The notes under the pieces: generated by a model | What the model saw: only the letters and a program-made list of their open reading frames with translations | The model's database searches: none | What the model was told of the DNA's origin: nothing | Shown: positions 36,113 through 56,587 of the stretch, piece by piece | Layout of the letters: every line of letters begins with the position of its first letter | Position numbering within the stretch: position 1 is the first letter of the stretch | Assembly (NCBI GenBank): GCA_036852015.1 | Contig: JAANDG010000056.1 | Span: 124,001 to 188,000 of the forward strand | Direction of reading: 5' to 3' | DNA from: Pelodera strongyloides | Lineage: Eukaryota > Nematoda > Chromadorea > Rhabditida > Rhabditidae | DNA: 64,000 bases | Made by a program: the position numbers and the translations under genes

Positions 36113-36810
36113 CTCATCGAAGACAAATATTGTTGTTTACACGAAGAAAAGTTTCTTCTTGTCCAATTTTACTGTGGAATTTTGAGAATTTCGGCTCCCA
36201 TATTGTAGGTTCTGTCTTGTGTCACCAGCCTCTTATCGTTTACTATCTAGCGTCGTTTCCTTACAGTTAGTCTTTTTTTCTTTTCCTCTCTAATTTCTCT
36301 CCCTTTCATTTTCTCTCTTTCTCTCGCTCCTCTATCTCTCCATTTACCTTTTGAAAAGTAGGCGGTCGCCCTCACCTTGACACTTTTGATTCGCAATACA
36401 AGGTTACACGAGAGGGACGGTCTTTTGGCCGGTGAAGTCTTGGAAGGCTGAGACCTTTATAGACTGTAATTTTCAAAATTTTCGGCTTTTCTTTCCCTGT
36501 GTGCGAATCGGAACCGTTGTCATTTTGTCTCCCTGACTTGAGATACAATGACGAGACGATTTGTGGCTCTTTTGGTTTCGGAATTTCTGATAGAGAAATT
36601 TTAATTATTCAGGATCAGAAATTGCTTGATATTTTTGTTTATAATGCGCTTATATACTTGCTCGAGTATTCGTCGGATCTTGGCTCATCCGTACAATTGC
36701 CTTAGTGCTGCTTTTTATTCCACAGTAATCTACTCTCTCGTTTGATTTTGGACATTTTTCCCTTTTCGAGTATTATAGGTGGTATTAACATTTTTTATAT
36801 TTTATCTTTT

Positions 36811-36823
36811 AGTGGCCAACAAG
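36811..36823 (+). promoter_or_regulatory. idh-1: Probable trans-splice or 5' UTR acceptor of idh
   Basis: TTTATCTTTTAG is followed 11 bases later by the idh start codon. In nematodes such an acceptor directly before the ATG often receives a spliced leader; a cis-spliced 5' UTR exon is the alternative. The frame stays open back to the AG (VANK before the methionine), so an N-terminally extended isoform cannot be ruled out. Confidence 0.5.
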
Positions 36824-45056
<8,233 letters not shown>

Positions 45057-46626
45057 GTTATCGGGATAGGACCGACCTTGTGTGAAAGCATTTTTAGACT
45101 CTATTAAAGCTATATAACACCCGGTTTTTGAAATGCCGTGGATATGCAAACTGCTTCAAAAACCGGCCGTTCTATCGCTTTAAGAGCCAAAGTAGCTGAC
45201 TGCTAGAAGTTTGCTTGTAGTAGTGTAGCTAGAATGGTTCTTGAACTTGAAACCTTAAGGATTTAATTTAAAGTAGTTGAAAGGTATTTTTTGTAGTTTT
45301 TAGTAAGTGAATTGATTTCATTGAAGATTATTGATTATACAGAATTAGCCTAATTGATAATTATTGATTGGATAATTGATAATTATTGATTGGATAATTG
45401 ATAATTATTAATTGGATAATTAGTAAAGCGTAAGTTCCTTATGAGTAAAAACTCTTTATGTGATTCCGTGGATATGTGATCAGAGACGAGTTTTAAGTTT
45501 AATTATGATTATGCACTTGATTGTTTTTGTTTTTTAGTAAACGAGTTTTTAGTATTATTATTATTTGAAAGTTGTTTTCGAATTTGTAGAAGGATTGATT
45601 GAACATAATAAATTTAACTGAACACAATGTTGTTTGCACACTTGTCGTCAAATGTAGATCAAATCTACATGCATATTTGGAAAGAGCTAGGACATTTACA
45701 GGTATTATTTGTGGGTTTATGCCATTGGAATTCGCCCTATAAATCTACGTAATCGTCCCATCGTCCGGATATAGCGCGGAAACTTTCCGATAAAAATGCG
45801 AATTCGCCCCGAGAAAAACACACGAATTCGTCCTGATCATGATGCCCTTTCGCCCCGGTTACATTTCCGACTTCGCATCGGTAAAAGTCCGAAATCGCTC
45901 CGATAAGACGCTGAATTCGACTCTATAAAACTATAAAACTAAAAACCTGGGAATTCTCATTGAAAACCCCTCGCAACCGTACCGGTAAACTTGGGAATTT
46001 TATAAAACCAAAAATATTTACTTCCTTCGGAATAAAACGCGAAAATAAGGGATGAGATCAACTGCGCAATTAATGGTCAGGAGTTGTCATAATTTTAACA
46101 CAACTTGTTTGTTCGGTTATCCAACACCTTTTCAAACAGAACACCAACATGCAGCGGGTAGAGTATCCCTTTAAAATAAATATTCTTGTCAGGATTTCAA
46201 TTCTTCTGTTGGTATGCTCTTACTATTAAATAATATGGAAAATCTTAACTACAGAAAAGGTATATAGCACACAGTATATCAGTAACAACGAAAAAAAACT
46301 GCAAATACCCAGAGATCAATCAATATGAATAAAATAACATGCAATGTGTAATGTAAAAAATAAGTATAACATAAAAACTAAAAACAAGCAAGTGCCCCTA
46401 TAAATAAATATAGCTTTGTTCAATACGGTTTATTTTCTTACTATACCAGAATCAGCACTATGATGAGAAGTCCTTAGAAGCGTAATTCAGGATTTTCAAG
46501 AGTCATAGCACGTGGTTTCGCATCTCCTTGTACTGTACGCAAGGGTAACAGGCTGCGCCTCCCGGCACAAATACCTGGCTTCAAAACCACATGTTATACC
46601 ACTTTAAATGGTATCAAAATAAAACA
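45057..46626. other. Region between idh and the convergent minus-strand gene
   Basis: Holds the idh 3' UTR (AATAAA at 45607-45612), a minimal family A element (45104-45183), tandem GATAATTATTGATTG units (about 45350-45425), and a family B-like element ending near 46607. A TTTATT at about 46430, AATAAA on the minus strand, may end the convergent transcript. No gene seen. Confidence 0.6.
45104..45183. mobile_element. Minimal family A MITE (80 bp)
   Basis: TTAA, then both terminal arms (CGGTTTTTGAAA / TTCAAAAACCGG) with almost no interior. Lies in the idh 3' UTR. Confidence 0.8.
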
Positions 46627-48841
46627 TTACTCGGCTTGCTCGTGGCAAATATCGGCAAATTCGGGCGCTCTTAGAGCTGATTTGATCATCTTTTTGAGCA
46701 TTCCATAACGGGGCACAATTGGGTAGAGACGAGTGTGGTCATAACGCTCAGATAACTCCTTGACGATCCTGAACTACGATAATGAAGGTTATGATATATG
46801 GTGATTATGTACTACGGGCTAAGACGCTAGTATTTGTAGTGACACCGGACAGTTGACAGTCCTAAACACCTAAACTACGGTATCTGCTCTTATACGAAAA
46901 CTACGGTAGGTCTGAAACGTAAACGTATGCTGCGATGATCCCGAACTACAGTAACGAAACTAATTGACTATCAGGACGACTCGTTGGCAATCCGAAACTA
47001 CACTACGGTAATAACCAACTGTGTGGAAGTTGTTCTGATGAAGTACGGTATATAAATGTGTGCAACTGGGGGAATGATGATCCCGTACTACATACGCTAC
47101 GGCAATATACTATGCTACTTGACAGTTAGGATAACTCCTTGACAATCCTCAACGTGATTGTCTAATTACATTGACGGTAACTTTTTTATGCAACCTAGGG
47201 TTGGTAGTGGTAGTGGTACTACAGTAAACAAAAGTGATCGACTTCGGTATGACGATTATCAACTACGATAACGGAACTACGTCAACTTCCATATCTCGTA
47301 AACATGGAACTTCGGTAAAAAGACAAAAATCTTCCAACCTCCGCAGTCCCAGATATTTCTTTATAAGTCGGTATAATTGTGTGTACATTGCGTCGCAGTC
47401 TTTTTGCAGTTCATCGGTTTTGCACTCTGAAATGGACCGCCTTTCTTAGGGTTCGAAGTTCGAAATAAGATGACCGGGGACCCAAGACCTAGTTTATCAA
47501 ACTTCGTATATGTGTACGGTTACGCTAAGAAGTAAGGTTATCAGTCAATGCCCTTGACTTTACATAATAACAAATCTTATTGACTCTACAATCTTAGTGG
47601 TGTGGCACGCACCGACCACTATATGTGTTTTGCGCATGTCGTGCAGCACAGCGCTAACCGCTAATCGATACTTGGCGAACCCCTAGTCCAGGTGCAGACC
47701 GCTAGTCCATAACCGACAAATACTAATCAATAGTCGTAAAATATTAATCAATAACTGGCTCACTTCGTATCGTTTCCAAGAGTTCCTGATCTCCCTTTGT
47801 TTCAGCCGCTTTTCCCATCATTGTACTACCCAATAAAGCACCAATACCGCCGGATTTTGGCGGCGAACTCGCGCCTTGCGTCTCTAGCAAGGTCACTACC
47901 CTGAAAAAGTATCATGATAAGCACAATATGTAGACTTTCTTTTAGTAGAAGGGGGAGGAGCGAGGTAAAGTCTCAGCCAAGCATGAGAGCGAAATTTCAC
48001 ATGCAATTTTGTTAGTAATGGAAGTTCAGAGCGTAGACATATATTGCGAGATCCTATTAGATTGGCCGGTTTTTGAAACACATCGAGTAGACCAGAATTA
48101 TTGTGCATCACATAAATGTTTGAAAATTCACATAAATTAGAATAAAAACCGAGCTAAATTCGAGCAAATTAGCATAAACACCACGATCGTTTCAAAAACC
48201 CGCCGTGTTTCGCTTTAGCTAGTGGTAGGTGGGGTGGAAACCTATACATGCATAGAAATACTGAGGTTAGCATAGAAATTCTAGTGTGGAAGATAACGTT
48301 TTCCGGAAAATCGATATAAAATACATTGTATACTAAAAGTAAAGAAGGAAACTGTCGCTTACTTCACAACATATTCCGCTGCGTCTTCGCCCTCCTGTGG
48401 CGGAATTTCCAAAAGTTTCCAGTATTGTTTTTCAAGGATCGCTACCTGAAGTTTTTTTTGGGTTTTGTGAATGTTCCATAAACTTTCATAAAGCAGGGGT
48501 TTGTGAAACTTGTGTTATATATGCAAATGTCTGTATGAGCAGACTGCAAACAACAAATGTACCGAACTTTGCGTAAAATACAAAACATGGAAGTCGTTCA
48601 ACACATATGTTTCACAAACACCTTTCATATCGCTTTAATGATACCAGAAAGTGGTATCATTAAAGTACACCTCTAATATTGCAGTTGAAGGAAAATAATC
48701 AAAACAATTATTATTAATTAGTGAATAAATAAAAAGCTTACATCTCGCACGGCGTGCTGCAATCGTATATACCGTTGAATGGCGTTGGTGTCTTTTGAAT
48801 GTAGATATTCTTCTTGTAAGGTCTTCAAGCCGTTTTTTAAC
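46627..48841 (-). CDS. Unrecognised helical protein, last five exons (182 aa)
   Basis: Minus-strand exons 48742-48841, 48363-48445, 47764-47900, 47339-47426 and 46627-46768 (stop TAA at 46627-46629) join in one frame with GT-AG junctions. The product is charged and helix-rich: LKNGLKTLQEEYLHSKDT, IQRYIRLQHAVRD, EKQYWKLLE, then GIGALLGSTMMGKAAETKG, KCKTDELQKDCDAMYTQL, YRLIKKYLGLRRIVKELSER, YDHTRLYPIVPRYGMLKKM, ending ADICHEQAE. The strongly conserved look of the last third suggests a real, widely conserved family, but I cannot name it. Convergent with idh; more 5' exons are expected upstream. Confidence 0.8.
48056..48220. mobile_element. Family A MITE, left end eroded
   Basis: GGCCGGTTTTTGAAACACATCGAG left arm without its outer end; right end CCCGCCGTGTTTCGCTTTA. 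Interior GAGCTAAATTCGAGCAAATTAG typical of the family. In an intron of the minus-strand gene. Confidence 0.8.
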
Positions 48842-48940
48842 CTGAACAATATTATATATATTATCTTATTATATAAAGGAGAAGAGTTTACTTTTTTGTT
48901 TGAAGCCGCGTGTGAACGCAACGAAAATTAGAATATCTAC

Positions 48941-49026
48941 AGGCTATAAAAGGAGTGCCGGAGCCCTGTCTTGAGCAAGCGAAATCCGAATTTTGTTTCA
49001 TAATTTTTCGAGATACGTTGCAGTTC
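48941..49026 (-). CDS. Candidate exon of the unrecognised minus-strand gene
   Basis: After ATGCAG the frame reads ELQRISKNYETKFGFRLLK and ends at CT|GTAGAT in the phase required by exon 48742-48841. The start phase does not match exon 50464-50545 if that exon is read as below, so an extra small exon may be missing. Confidence 0.4.
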
Positions 49027-49261
49027 CTGCATTTTAGACTTTGAAAGTCGCCTTAGGCGGCGATAGCCGTCTGGTATATAATAATTAGGTGAAACAACGA
49101 AAAAAGGATAAACATACGAGCTCTCATAATATAAATAGGTAATAGATATGTATAGTTGTATACGTGTCTGAACAAAGTAGCGTTCTATAATTTTTATATT
49201 ATAAAAATAACAACTAACTAAATAAGCAACTAAATAAATGATAAACTAACAATAAGAACAG

Positions 49262-49510
49262 CCTTTGACCCCGTATGTGCCAGAGATCAAAGAACCAACT
49301 TCTCCAATCGAAAAGACACGTGAGGAACCGCAGTTACAATTGCCCTCCCCTCAATTGCCCGTTATTGATCCAATTGTTGAGAAAGAACCGTTAACATCAG
49401 CTGTTCAACCAGAATTAAACTCCCAGTTTACAGATGCATTCATGAAAGCATTTAATGAAAGAATACCCGCTCTAAGTGAAGGGTTTTCCAAGAGGTTCAA
49501 TAGTAAATAA
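49262..49510 (+). pseudogene. Orphan 3'-terminal coding segment (about 83 codons)
   Basis: A + strand frame after AAGAACAG reads without interruption to TAA at 49508-49510: proline/glutamate-rich (PEIKEPTSPIEKTREEPQLQ), then a helix-like end (FTDAFMKAFNERIPALSEGF). An AATAAA followed by (TTA)n lies at about 49770. It lies inside an intron of the opposite-strand gene with no upstream partner exon, so a retroposed 3' end or transposon remnant is more likely than an independent gene. Confidence 0.4.
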
Positions 49511-50463
49511 CTGGAACCCTGAATACGCTATTATTTTATGTATGTTACAATGTTACTTAATTCTGCATTATTTCTTAAGTTCTTAGTTTCTCAATATGTT
49601 TGATACTAGAATATAGTGTTTCCTATGTAATACTTATTGTAATACACACGGTCCCTTATTAGTATGATGGTGTCGTTACTGCACCACATCTTAGGGTACC
49701 TTTTGGCTTTCGAGTTGCTAGATGTTATTTTTGAGCTTGCCAATGTTGAAATTATCGACTCTGTGAGACAATAAAGTTATTATTATTATTAAGTGCTCTT
49801 CGAAAAAGGAATTCAGGCAAAGCACACTAAGGTGAGCAAGTTAGTGTCCACCCTTTACTAAATATAGACTACACTACGGTGATTTCAACGCGAAACTTTG
49901 GCGCGTAAGCGACCTAGCGGCCTAAAAAAAATGGGTGGTCCTCTACACGGCGGCCCACCCTTTTCGGGCCCAATGTAAGACGCGCAAGTTTCCTCAGTGT
50001 TATACACTGACACTAGTCTCTATGATTCAGCTTCATAATCATTGTTTCACAAACAAACCTCCTATATGGTTCCAGTATCCTCTGTCGGGCCTTGTGTTGC
50101 TTATACACGGATTGTACGAGGTTTTCGCGCTGCGACCCTTAATAGACAATTGGATAATTAGAACTAATAACTACAGATAATTAGATAATTATCACTACTT
50201 GTAAGTTTAAACCTGCTTTCTCTTAGAATTCTGCTGAAGTTCTAAATATAAGGTACTAAGCCTAGCCCGCGAGGTCTATCCAATAATGAAAAGATCGGTC
50301 ACCACAATCCAGATTATATACATACAAACATATCGTAATATTATATGAAGTGGTGACGGATGATACTTATTCTTTGTATTCTTTATATTTGTATTTATTT
50401 TTACAATTTTTTTTACTAACCATAAGAAGTCCATAAGTATAAGTATAAGCCTAGAAAACTCAC

Positions 50464-50545
50464 ATCCAGAATTTGAGAGTGTAGTCTGCGGCGTCTCACT
50501 ACCACCTTCTTTTGCGATCGACAATAAGATGTTGAACATAAGATC
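50464..50545 (-). CDS. Candidate exon of the unrecognised minus-strand gene
   Basis: Good acceptor (TTTTTCTTCAG) and donor (GAT|GTGAGT). Read in the frame that follows exon 52622-52681 it gives DLMFNILLSIAKEGGSETPQ. Another open frame ends HSQILD and would instead match the phase of exon 48941-49026; I cannot decide between them. Confidence 0.4.
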
Positions 50546-51750
50546 CTGAAGAAAAATAGAATAAGGTACCAAAATAATTATCAAAGAGATATGACATGTG
50601 GTTTTTAAAGGCATCATTGTAAACTGCATTGCCATGCAATATATGCAACTTTTTTGTGCACAACTGAACTGAAAGGGACTGAGTACAAACCATGGTGCCC
50701 GATAAAAATAAGGGGTATGGGTCTTGCACTAGAAAACATTTTTTGACCGTTATTACTTTGAGTTTGGGGGGACAGAGTCTTTCATTTCATATAAGCACAT
50801 CATGTTAAATTTCATGATATTGATTTTTCGCGAACTTAAAGGATCGCAGTCACTACAAAATCGTCGTTTTTCTTCGAGTTTACTTGTATTTAGTAAAGAA
50901 TAGAGACAAACACTTTACCAAAACCGAATAATTTGAATTCTAACTCAGCGAGTGAACAAGTAGAAACTCCCAATACATACTATCGATTAACTGTCACAAA
51001 GTAACTGTATGAACCGTTGTGTTGAAAAATGGCTACGAGTATAGGTAGCTGTAAACAAAACTTCTTCAATACACGTAGAAACGTATAATAATTTTAACTT
51101 TGTTTTATTCAACTTTTACACAGTTGCCAAACAAAAAAGCTGAGCTTAGGGCACCGAGAACTGCAGATACGAAGTAGTAAAACAGTGAACTTGAATCTTG
51201 AATACTAAAGTTTCTCAGGCTCTACAACCTGAAAACTGAGCGCTACTATATTCGTTTGCCTAATAAATCATGATAAAGCTTCAGCATGTTTTTTTTTTCG
51301 TAAGGGTAAATCGAAGAGCTTCTACTATAAAATATAATCTCCGCAAGCTAAATCCACATTTTGAAACATTTTGTTTTGAAAATTGGATTTATGATAGATC
51401 ACTGGATATTAGAAAAAAGGCAAAGACCGAACCAAATGGGAGAATTAGAGAACGAACCACGTGCCATACCGCTTGAATGTTGGGTCGAATGTTCTACGTA
51501 CTGAAGGGAAAATTAACAATAGTGAAAGTTAAAACAACTCTGCGAAAAAAAAGAATCGTAAAGTTTTTTTTTTAAACTTCCCAACTATTTTCCAAAACTC
51601 AGCGGTCAGGAGGTATGTGAATCGCACGACATCTACATTTACATGTGTTATTTCGGTTCCCTTCTGTGCATGACCAACATATAATGGAACACTATTTGCA
51701 TCTAGTATGCACATGGTAAGTGTCCAGAGTGCGTTTCACAAACCACTGCC

Positions 51751-51932
51751 TTAAAGCTGTATAACTGCCGATTTTTGAGATTTCTTTTGGATAACTGCTT
51801 CCGTGTATCATATGCAAATGAGTATAATTAGAGTAGAAACCAAGGCTCATTTCGAGTTAGCATGAATATATACCATATATGACTTCAATTTTCGATCCTA
51901 CGTTTCAAAAACCGGCTGTTATCTCGCTTTAA
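51751..51932. mobile_element. Family A MITE variant
   Basis: TTAA flanks, left AGCTGTATAACTGCCG and right CGGCTGTTATCTCGCT, central ATGCAAATGAGTATAATTAG. Terminal ATAACxGCCG rather than AATACCGGCCG marks a subfamily shared with 45104-45183, 61742-61865 and 63040-63205. Confidence 0.8.
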
Positions 51933-52621
51933 TCAGTTGGGTTACATATTCAATTTGCAGCGTTTGCATAAGGTTTCACAGATCATGTAATTCAGCTACT
52001 ATATTTGGAATTTTTCAGACATTTTTTATACGCCAATAGGGATTCCCAAGGATCAAACGATATCACAATATATGATGAACATTTACATAAATAAACGAGA
52101 TAAATTCAATTCTTAGAGCCGGAGAAAACCCCGAATGAGGCCAGAACGCCATAGAAAACAAGACAACCGGTGAAAAACTATTATCTGGGGAATTGCCCAA
52201 TTGGCCAAACTGATGTGATCCCTGTTGTATAAATATTAGGATTAAAAGGAGAAATAAATTTGCATTTCTTGGTCGACGAACAAAAAAAAAGTAAAATTAT
52301 CAGCTTGTATTACTAGCTATAAAGCCAAATATTTACAGTGAGTATTGACAAATGTATGTAAATTGCAGAACCGCACGTTTTCGTAAGATTTGTTAGATTA
52401 CTATTCCAATTGAAATATTAAGTTTTTATACGCATTTCCGTCTTAGGGTTGACTTTGATTACGTGTAATTTATGTAATCAGTAAACCTTTATTATTAGTA
52501 TAAATACTACGAAAAAAAAAGTGAAAAGCGAAGACTTGTAGTAGGTAAAATCCATGGAATATATATTATATGTACTGGCGCTGGCAAAGAATACTAATAA
52601 GAGTTTGTTGATTACACTTAC

Positions 52622-52681
52622 ACTTTCAGTAAATACTTTTAGTAAGGTTTCCATTGTAGCTACAGTATTCGTAATCACTGA
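52622..52681 (-). CDS. Candidate exon of the unrecognised minus-strand gene
   Basis: 60 nt between TTCTTAG and GTAAGT on the minus strand, phase 0 to 0, encoding SVITNTVATMETLLKVFTES. It follows in phase from the proposed start exon 56555-56587 and leads in phase into 50464-50545. Confidence 0.4.
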
Positions 52682-53710
52682 CTAAGAAATTGTTCACAAT
52701 AGAAATAAAATGGAAAAATTATAAACTACAAGAAACGAGGGCAAAGTTTCAGAGACTAATTGCAAGACTAATTGTAATTGCGGAAATATAGGTTTCACAG
52801 GATAACGAAATAATTGCCGAAACCACAGAAAAACCGTCGTTGGACCATCATCAAACGGTTTTTACTGAAAAAAACGATCTGGTGACGGGTTCATGACTGG
52901 TTCGTGACCAGTTGATAACTGTTTTCGATGAAAATAGTTCACCACTTGGTGACGAAGTGGTCCCCAAATAGTCTGGCTCACAAAAAACCAGTGAACCGTC
53001 ACCAAATGGGTTCACCCATTTCCTATGTTCCATACCATACTCTGCCTAGGTGGCACATGGTTTACGTTTACGTTTACGGTCGCAGGACTTCTCTCTATAT
53101 TCAAAAAGCTCACCTTGGCTCTCATCTCTATTGCTTGATTATTCAAATCAGTTTATGCTAATTTCTTGAGCGATGATTAGATATGAGCATCTCTTTGTGA
53201 TCGACTAATATTTATGATGTAAATCAGGGGGAGGAACACCTATAGGACATATGATAGTGGAAAAAATTAAAGATATAACGATAGATAGACAGAGAGATGG
53301 AGAGAGAGAGACAGAGAGTTGCATAAGAGAGAAAGAGAAAGGGAGAATAACATGTGATTAATTTGCTAAGATAATCAGCAAAATTAATCCACAAAGGCTA
53401 ATCTACAGCTACAAATCTTGATAAAACAAGGAGGTTTTTGTTCTGTTGGATTATAAAGTTAGTCACGTAGCCTAGCTGCGCAGAAAGAAGAAAAAAAGGG
53501 TTTGAACCCAAATTGTCAAAACAAAACTACACATCAAATAGTACGATTTTACATCCAGATTCTATGCATGTCGTACAGAGTACAGAAGCATCATGATTCA
53601 TAATTTTAATCATAATTCGAAAAAATAAGTTTCTTATTATTCTATTCATGTGACTGCATCTATAGCTGAATAAATAATCCATTTGTAAAAAAATTCCAAA
53701 AATTTGGACA

Positions 53711-54179
53711 TTAAAGGGAGAGGCCCACGAGAAAAAAGTGTTCCTCAATTTACTTGAAGAGAATGTCCGGAGTTTCAGAAATATTACTGCGAAAACCGCA
53801 ACTCTTTGCATCTAAAACTCGCAGATATATTCTATGCTAAACAGTTCGGCCAGGCACCGTAGTCTGAAACAATTTTTGCTCTTTTATGGCATTACAGTAC
53901 TGTAAACGCTTTGTTGTAATGGTAGTAATGTTTTTCATTCGTTTAACAACCATTACGTAGAGAAATAATGCTAATGGATGGATATAAAATATAAAAAGGT
54001 ATTTTAATCTTTCTGGCTACGGTGCCTGGCCGAACTGTTTAGCATAGAATATCTCTGCGAGTTCGCGATGCAAATATATGCGGTTTTTACAGAAATATTT
54101 CTGAGATTCCGGACATTCTGTGCAAGTAAATTGAGGAACACTTTTTTTCTCGTGGGCCTCTCCCTTTAAAATGTTGGGG
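53711..54179. mobile_element. TTAA-type element, family C, intact copy (469 bp)
   Basis: TTAA flanks; arms of about 160 bp beginning AAGGGAGAGGCCCACGAGAA and running through AGTGTTCCTCAATTTACTTG and GTTCGGCCAGGCACCGTAG. Unique centre about 120 bp. Second, interrupted copy at 58469-59507 in the opposite orientation. Confidence 0.88.
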
Positions 54180-54858
54180 AAAGGGTAAGGCGACAAAGAT
54201 TGAGCCGCTGGTATGCCAAAAGCGTGCCACAAGATCGCGAACAAAAGGTATGTGAGCGGCTCACTCCCGGAGGTAACATACGCCGAATAAGAAAGATAAA
54301 ATTCGTAGAAAAGCTGAATTTTGCTTGATTTACACTTTATGCACTCCATGTAAGTAATTTATTGTTCTCTCATTTTTAAATTAGCCCAATAAATTATTCA
54401 ATGATTGACTATATTGAAGTATTACACCAAAGAAAAAGGTCAATTCTATAATAATATGTACCAAGTTCCTGATTGAGGGTGCAATTTACGCTGTCATTTG
54501 TGGGTCCTTGGCCCTTATTGTTAGTACTGGGTCTGGGTCTCAAGGGCAATTACAACCTCTTGTTATATGCCCTCCGCCCCATAACGTATGAATGTCAAAA
54601 GCATTTCCCGTTTTTAAGGCCGACCTAACAACGAGACATATAGGAGTATAAGGTATAAGTATAAGGGAAGAAATAATGAAACATGTGAATGAAACTAAGG
54701 ACTTGCGTTTCGTGAGCCTCCTCCCTTAGTGCCGCCGGATGTTTACTTTTATATTAGTATTAGACTAGTATCTTATCCGGGAGATGGTACTAGATTTGAG
54801 CAGATTAGCATTCGACTAGTATTTATCCTATTGGTAGTAAATGCATTATAATCCGGGA

Positions 54859-55008
54859 GGAAACTCACACCAACATTCTTATGCAGCTTATGCAAATGAA
54901 TACAATTTAGAATAAAAAATCGAGCTAAATTCGAGCAACACTGCATAAATTCGTAAGAATTCAGTTGCCCGCGATGCGTTTCCAAAACGGCCGGTATTTC
55001 GCTTTAAT
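54859..55008. mobile_element. Family A MITE, left end lost
   Basis: Interior and right terminus (GCGATGCGTTTCC to CGGCCGGTATTTCGCTTTAA) intact; left terminus replaced by unrelated sequence. Confidence 0.78.
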
Positions 55009-55599
55009 TTAGGCGTGTGCTTCGTAACATTGTACTTTATGTTGTATTCGTCCTTATTTTATTTAGACTAGCCAAATTTTACTCAAAAATAATAATAGTA
55101 AACAATGTTTAAACGTAATATATATTATTATAAGAAAAAAATACATTTACATGTACATTTACATACAATATACATTTGTTGCCAGCCGCAATGCGCTGAC
55201 TGATGGAATCGCAAGAAAAATGTGTGAGGAAAACCCACAAAAAGCGTAATTTATTGTAGAATGGGGAATACTTTCACGCAGAGAATGGTCGCGTTGAAAT
55301 CCGAAAAATATATCGTAGAATATGTTGGTCGCGGATTGGTCGCGGCCTGGTCACAAAGTAGTTCCGAAATATATGTTATTATTATTTTTATTTTTCTGAT
55401 AGGTTTGCCTGAGCCTTGTGCGATACATTTTGTTTCGTAATAAAAACAGCATTTATGATACGGATACGCAACTCAATTTGTATGTAGCTACAGGAAAAAG
55501 TTGAATTGATAGCCTAAGCCTAACAATAAACCTAAACAAGTATAAAAAGGAGGTAGGATTTTTATGTGTGTAATCTACATGTGTAATCTTCAATTCAGT

Positions 55600-55761
55600 T
55601 TAATGCGAATTTCCGGCCGGTTTTTGAAACGCATCGCGGACAACTGAATTCTTACGTATTTATGCTTCTTACGTAATTTACTGGAATTCAGCCCGTTTTT
55701 AGTGTGCATAAGGAGGCTGGTGTACTCGGTGTTTCAAAAACCGGCCGGTAGTTCGCTTTAA
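55600..55761. mobile_element. Family A MITE
   Basis: TTAA flanks; left TGCGAATTTCCGGCCGG, right CCGGCCGGTAGTTCGC. Confidence 0.85.
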
Positions 55762-55972
55762 GCTTCAAGATTTTTTTAAACAATTCAAGGGGATGCAAGT
55801 TCAGCGTCAATTGATATTGAGGGAAGCCAGCAAAGAAGATATGAGAGAGTAACCCGAGCCTCGATTATAAATTTGCCCAAAGTCTTATAGCTTCCTTACG
55901 TCGCTAATTCAAAAATCGAAAATTTTACGGAAATGTACGAATAAACATTCGCTACGTGAAGCCTACAACGCG

Positions 55973-56105
55973 AAACTTGGCGTGCAAGCGGCGTACGTGA
56001 TACTGGCGGACAAGTTGACGCCATTTACATTCCGCGTGCGTTATGCACGCCACCACATTGCTAAGTGCACTTTGCAAGCCGTAAGGTTGCCGCTTGCACG
56101 CCAAA
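55973..56105. mobile_element. Fold-back repeat, GGCGTGCAAGCGGC type
   Basis: CTTGGCGTGCAAGCGGC near 55977 is matched by GCCGCTTGCACGCCAA near 56086. A single related half (ACTTTGGCGCGTAAGCG) lies at about 49894. Confidence 0.65.
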
Positions 56106-56554
56106 AGTACAGCCAGATTTTATAAGAATATTCAGTAAGGAAAAAGCGAGATTGGAACTATTCTCCCCTACATAGAATCGAATGAGTTCCTTAGAACTTG
56201 AAACGTTCCTTAGGCCAAGTTGAAAAAATTCCGGCATAAGTTTCTACAGTCCAGTCCAGTGAAACTATAGTGGAAAGGTGCGTTCTGACTGAGATTCATT
56301 TTTTTAAATATAGAAAACCAAACGGCTATCGTCGCCTGAGGCGACTACTCAGGCGATCCTACTAAAATGGTCATAATGTATATGAAACGTCTGAAACATA
56401 TCTTCCAAGTTTATGTAATAAAACTCGATTCCACTTATTTTAAAGATTTGCGAAAAGATACTACTTATACCAAACGCCTGAAGCGTAGAATTCCGTTTCG
56501 CTCACACAAACAAAAAAGTAAACTCTTCTCCTTTATATAATAGGATTACACTAC

Positions 56555-56587
56555 CTTGCTCTTCTTCTTTGGGTTTGATGAAGTCAT
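56555..56587 (-). CDS. Candidate start exon of the unrecognised minus-strand gene
   Basis: ATG at 56585-56587 on the minus strand, reading MTSSNPKKKSK, then a GTAGTG donor in phase 0. A basic, lysine-rich start that fits a soluble protein. Chosen because it joins in phase to 52622-52681; a 33-nt exon is easily a chance match. Directly beyond the donor lies a repeat (56512-56550) also present at 48868-48898 and 57853-57890. Confidence 0.33.

Larger units (their letters stand above)
29784..36823. other. Intergenic region between Sidekick and IDH
   Basis: Contains the Sidekick 3' UTR (length unknown; an AATAAA at about 31155 is the clearest signal), six TTAA-type elements, a large ATT repeat, a diverged tandem duplication near 34365-34560, and T-rich open frames that look like chance. 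I found no exon chain with consistent phase here. Confidence 0.6.
52682..56554 (-). other. Putative intron 1 of the minus-strand gene
   Basis: About 3.9 kb of repeats: a GTCACCA/TGGTGAC-rich segment (52830-53010), an AG tract (53290-53350), a family C element (53711-54179), two family A elements (54859-55008, 55600-55761) and a GCGTGCAAGCGGC fold-back (55973-56105). No coding exon seen on either strand. Confidence 0.5.
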
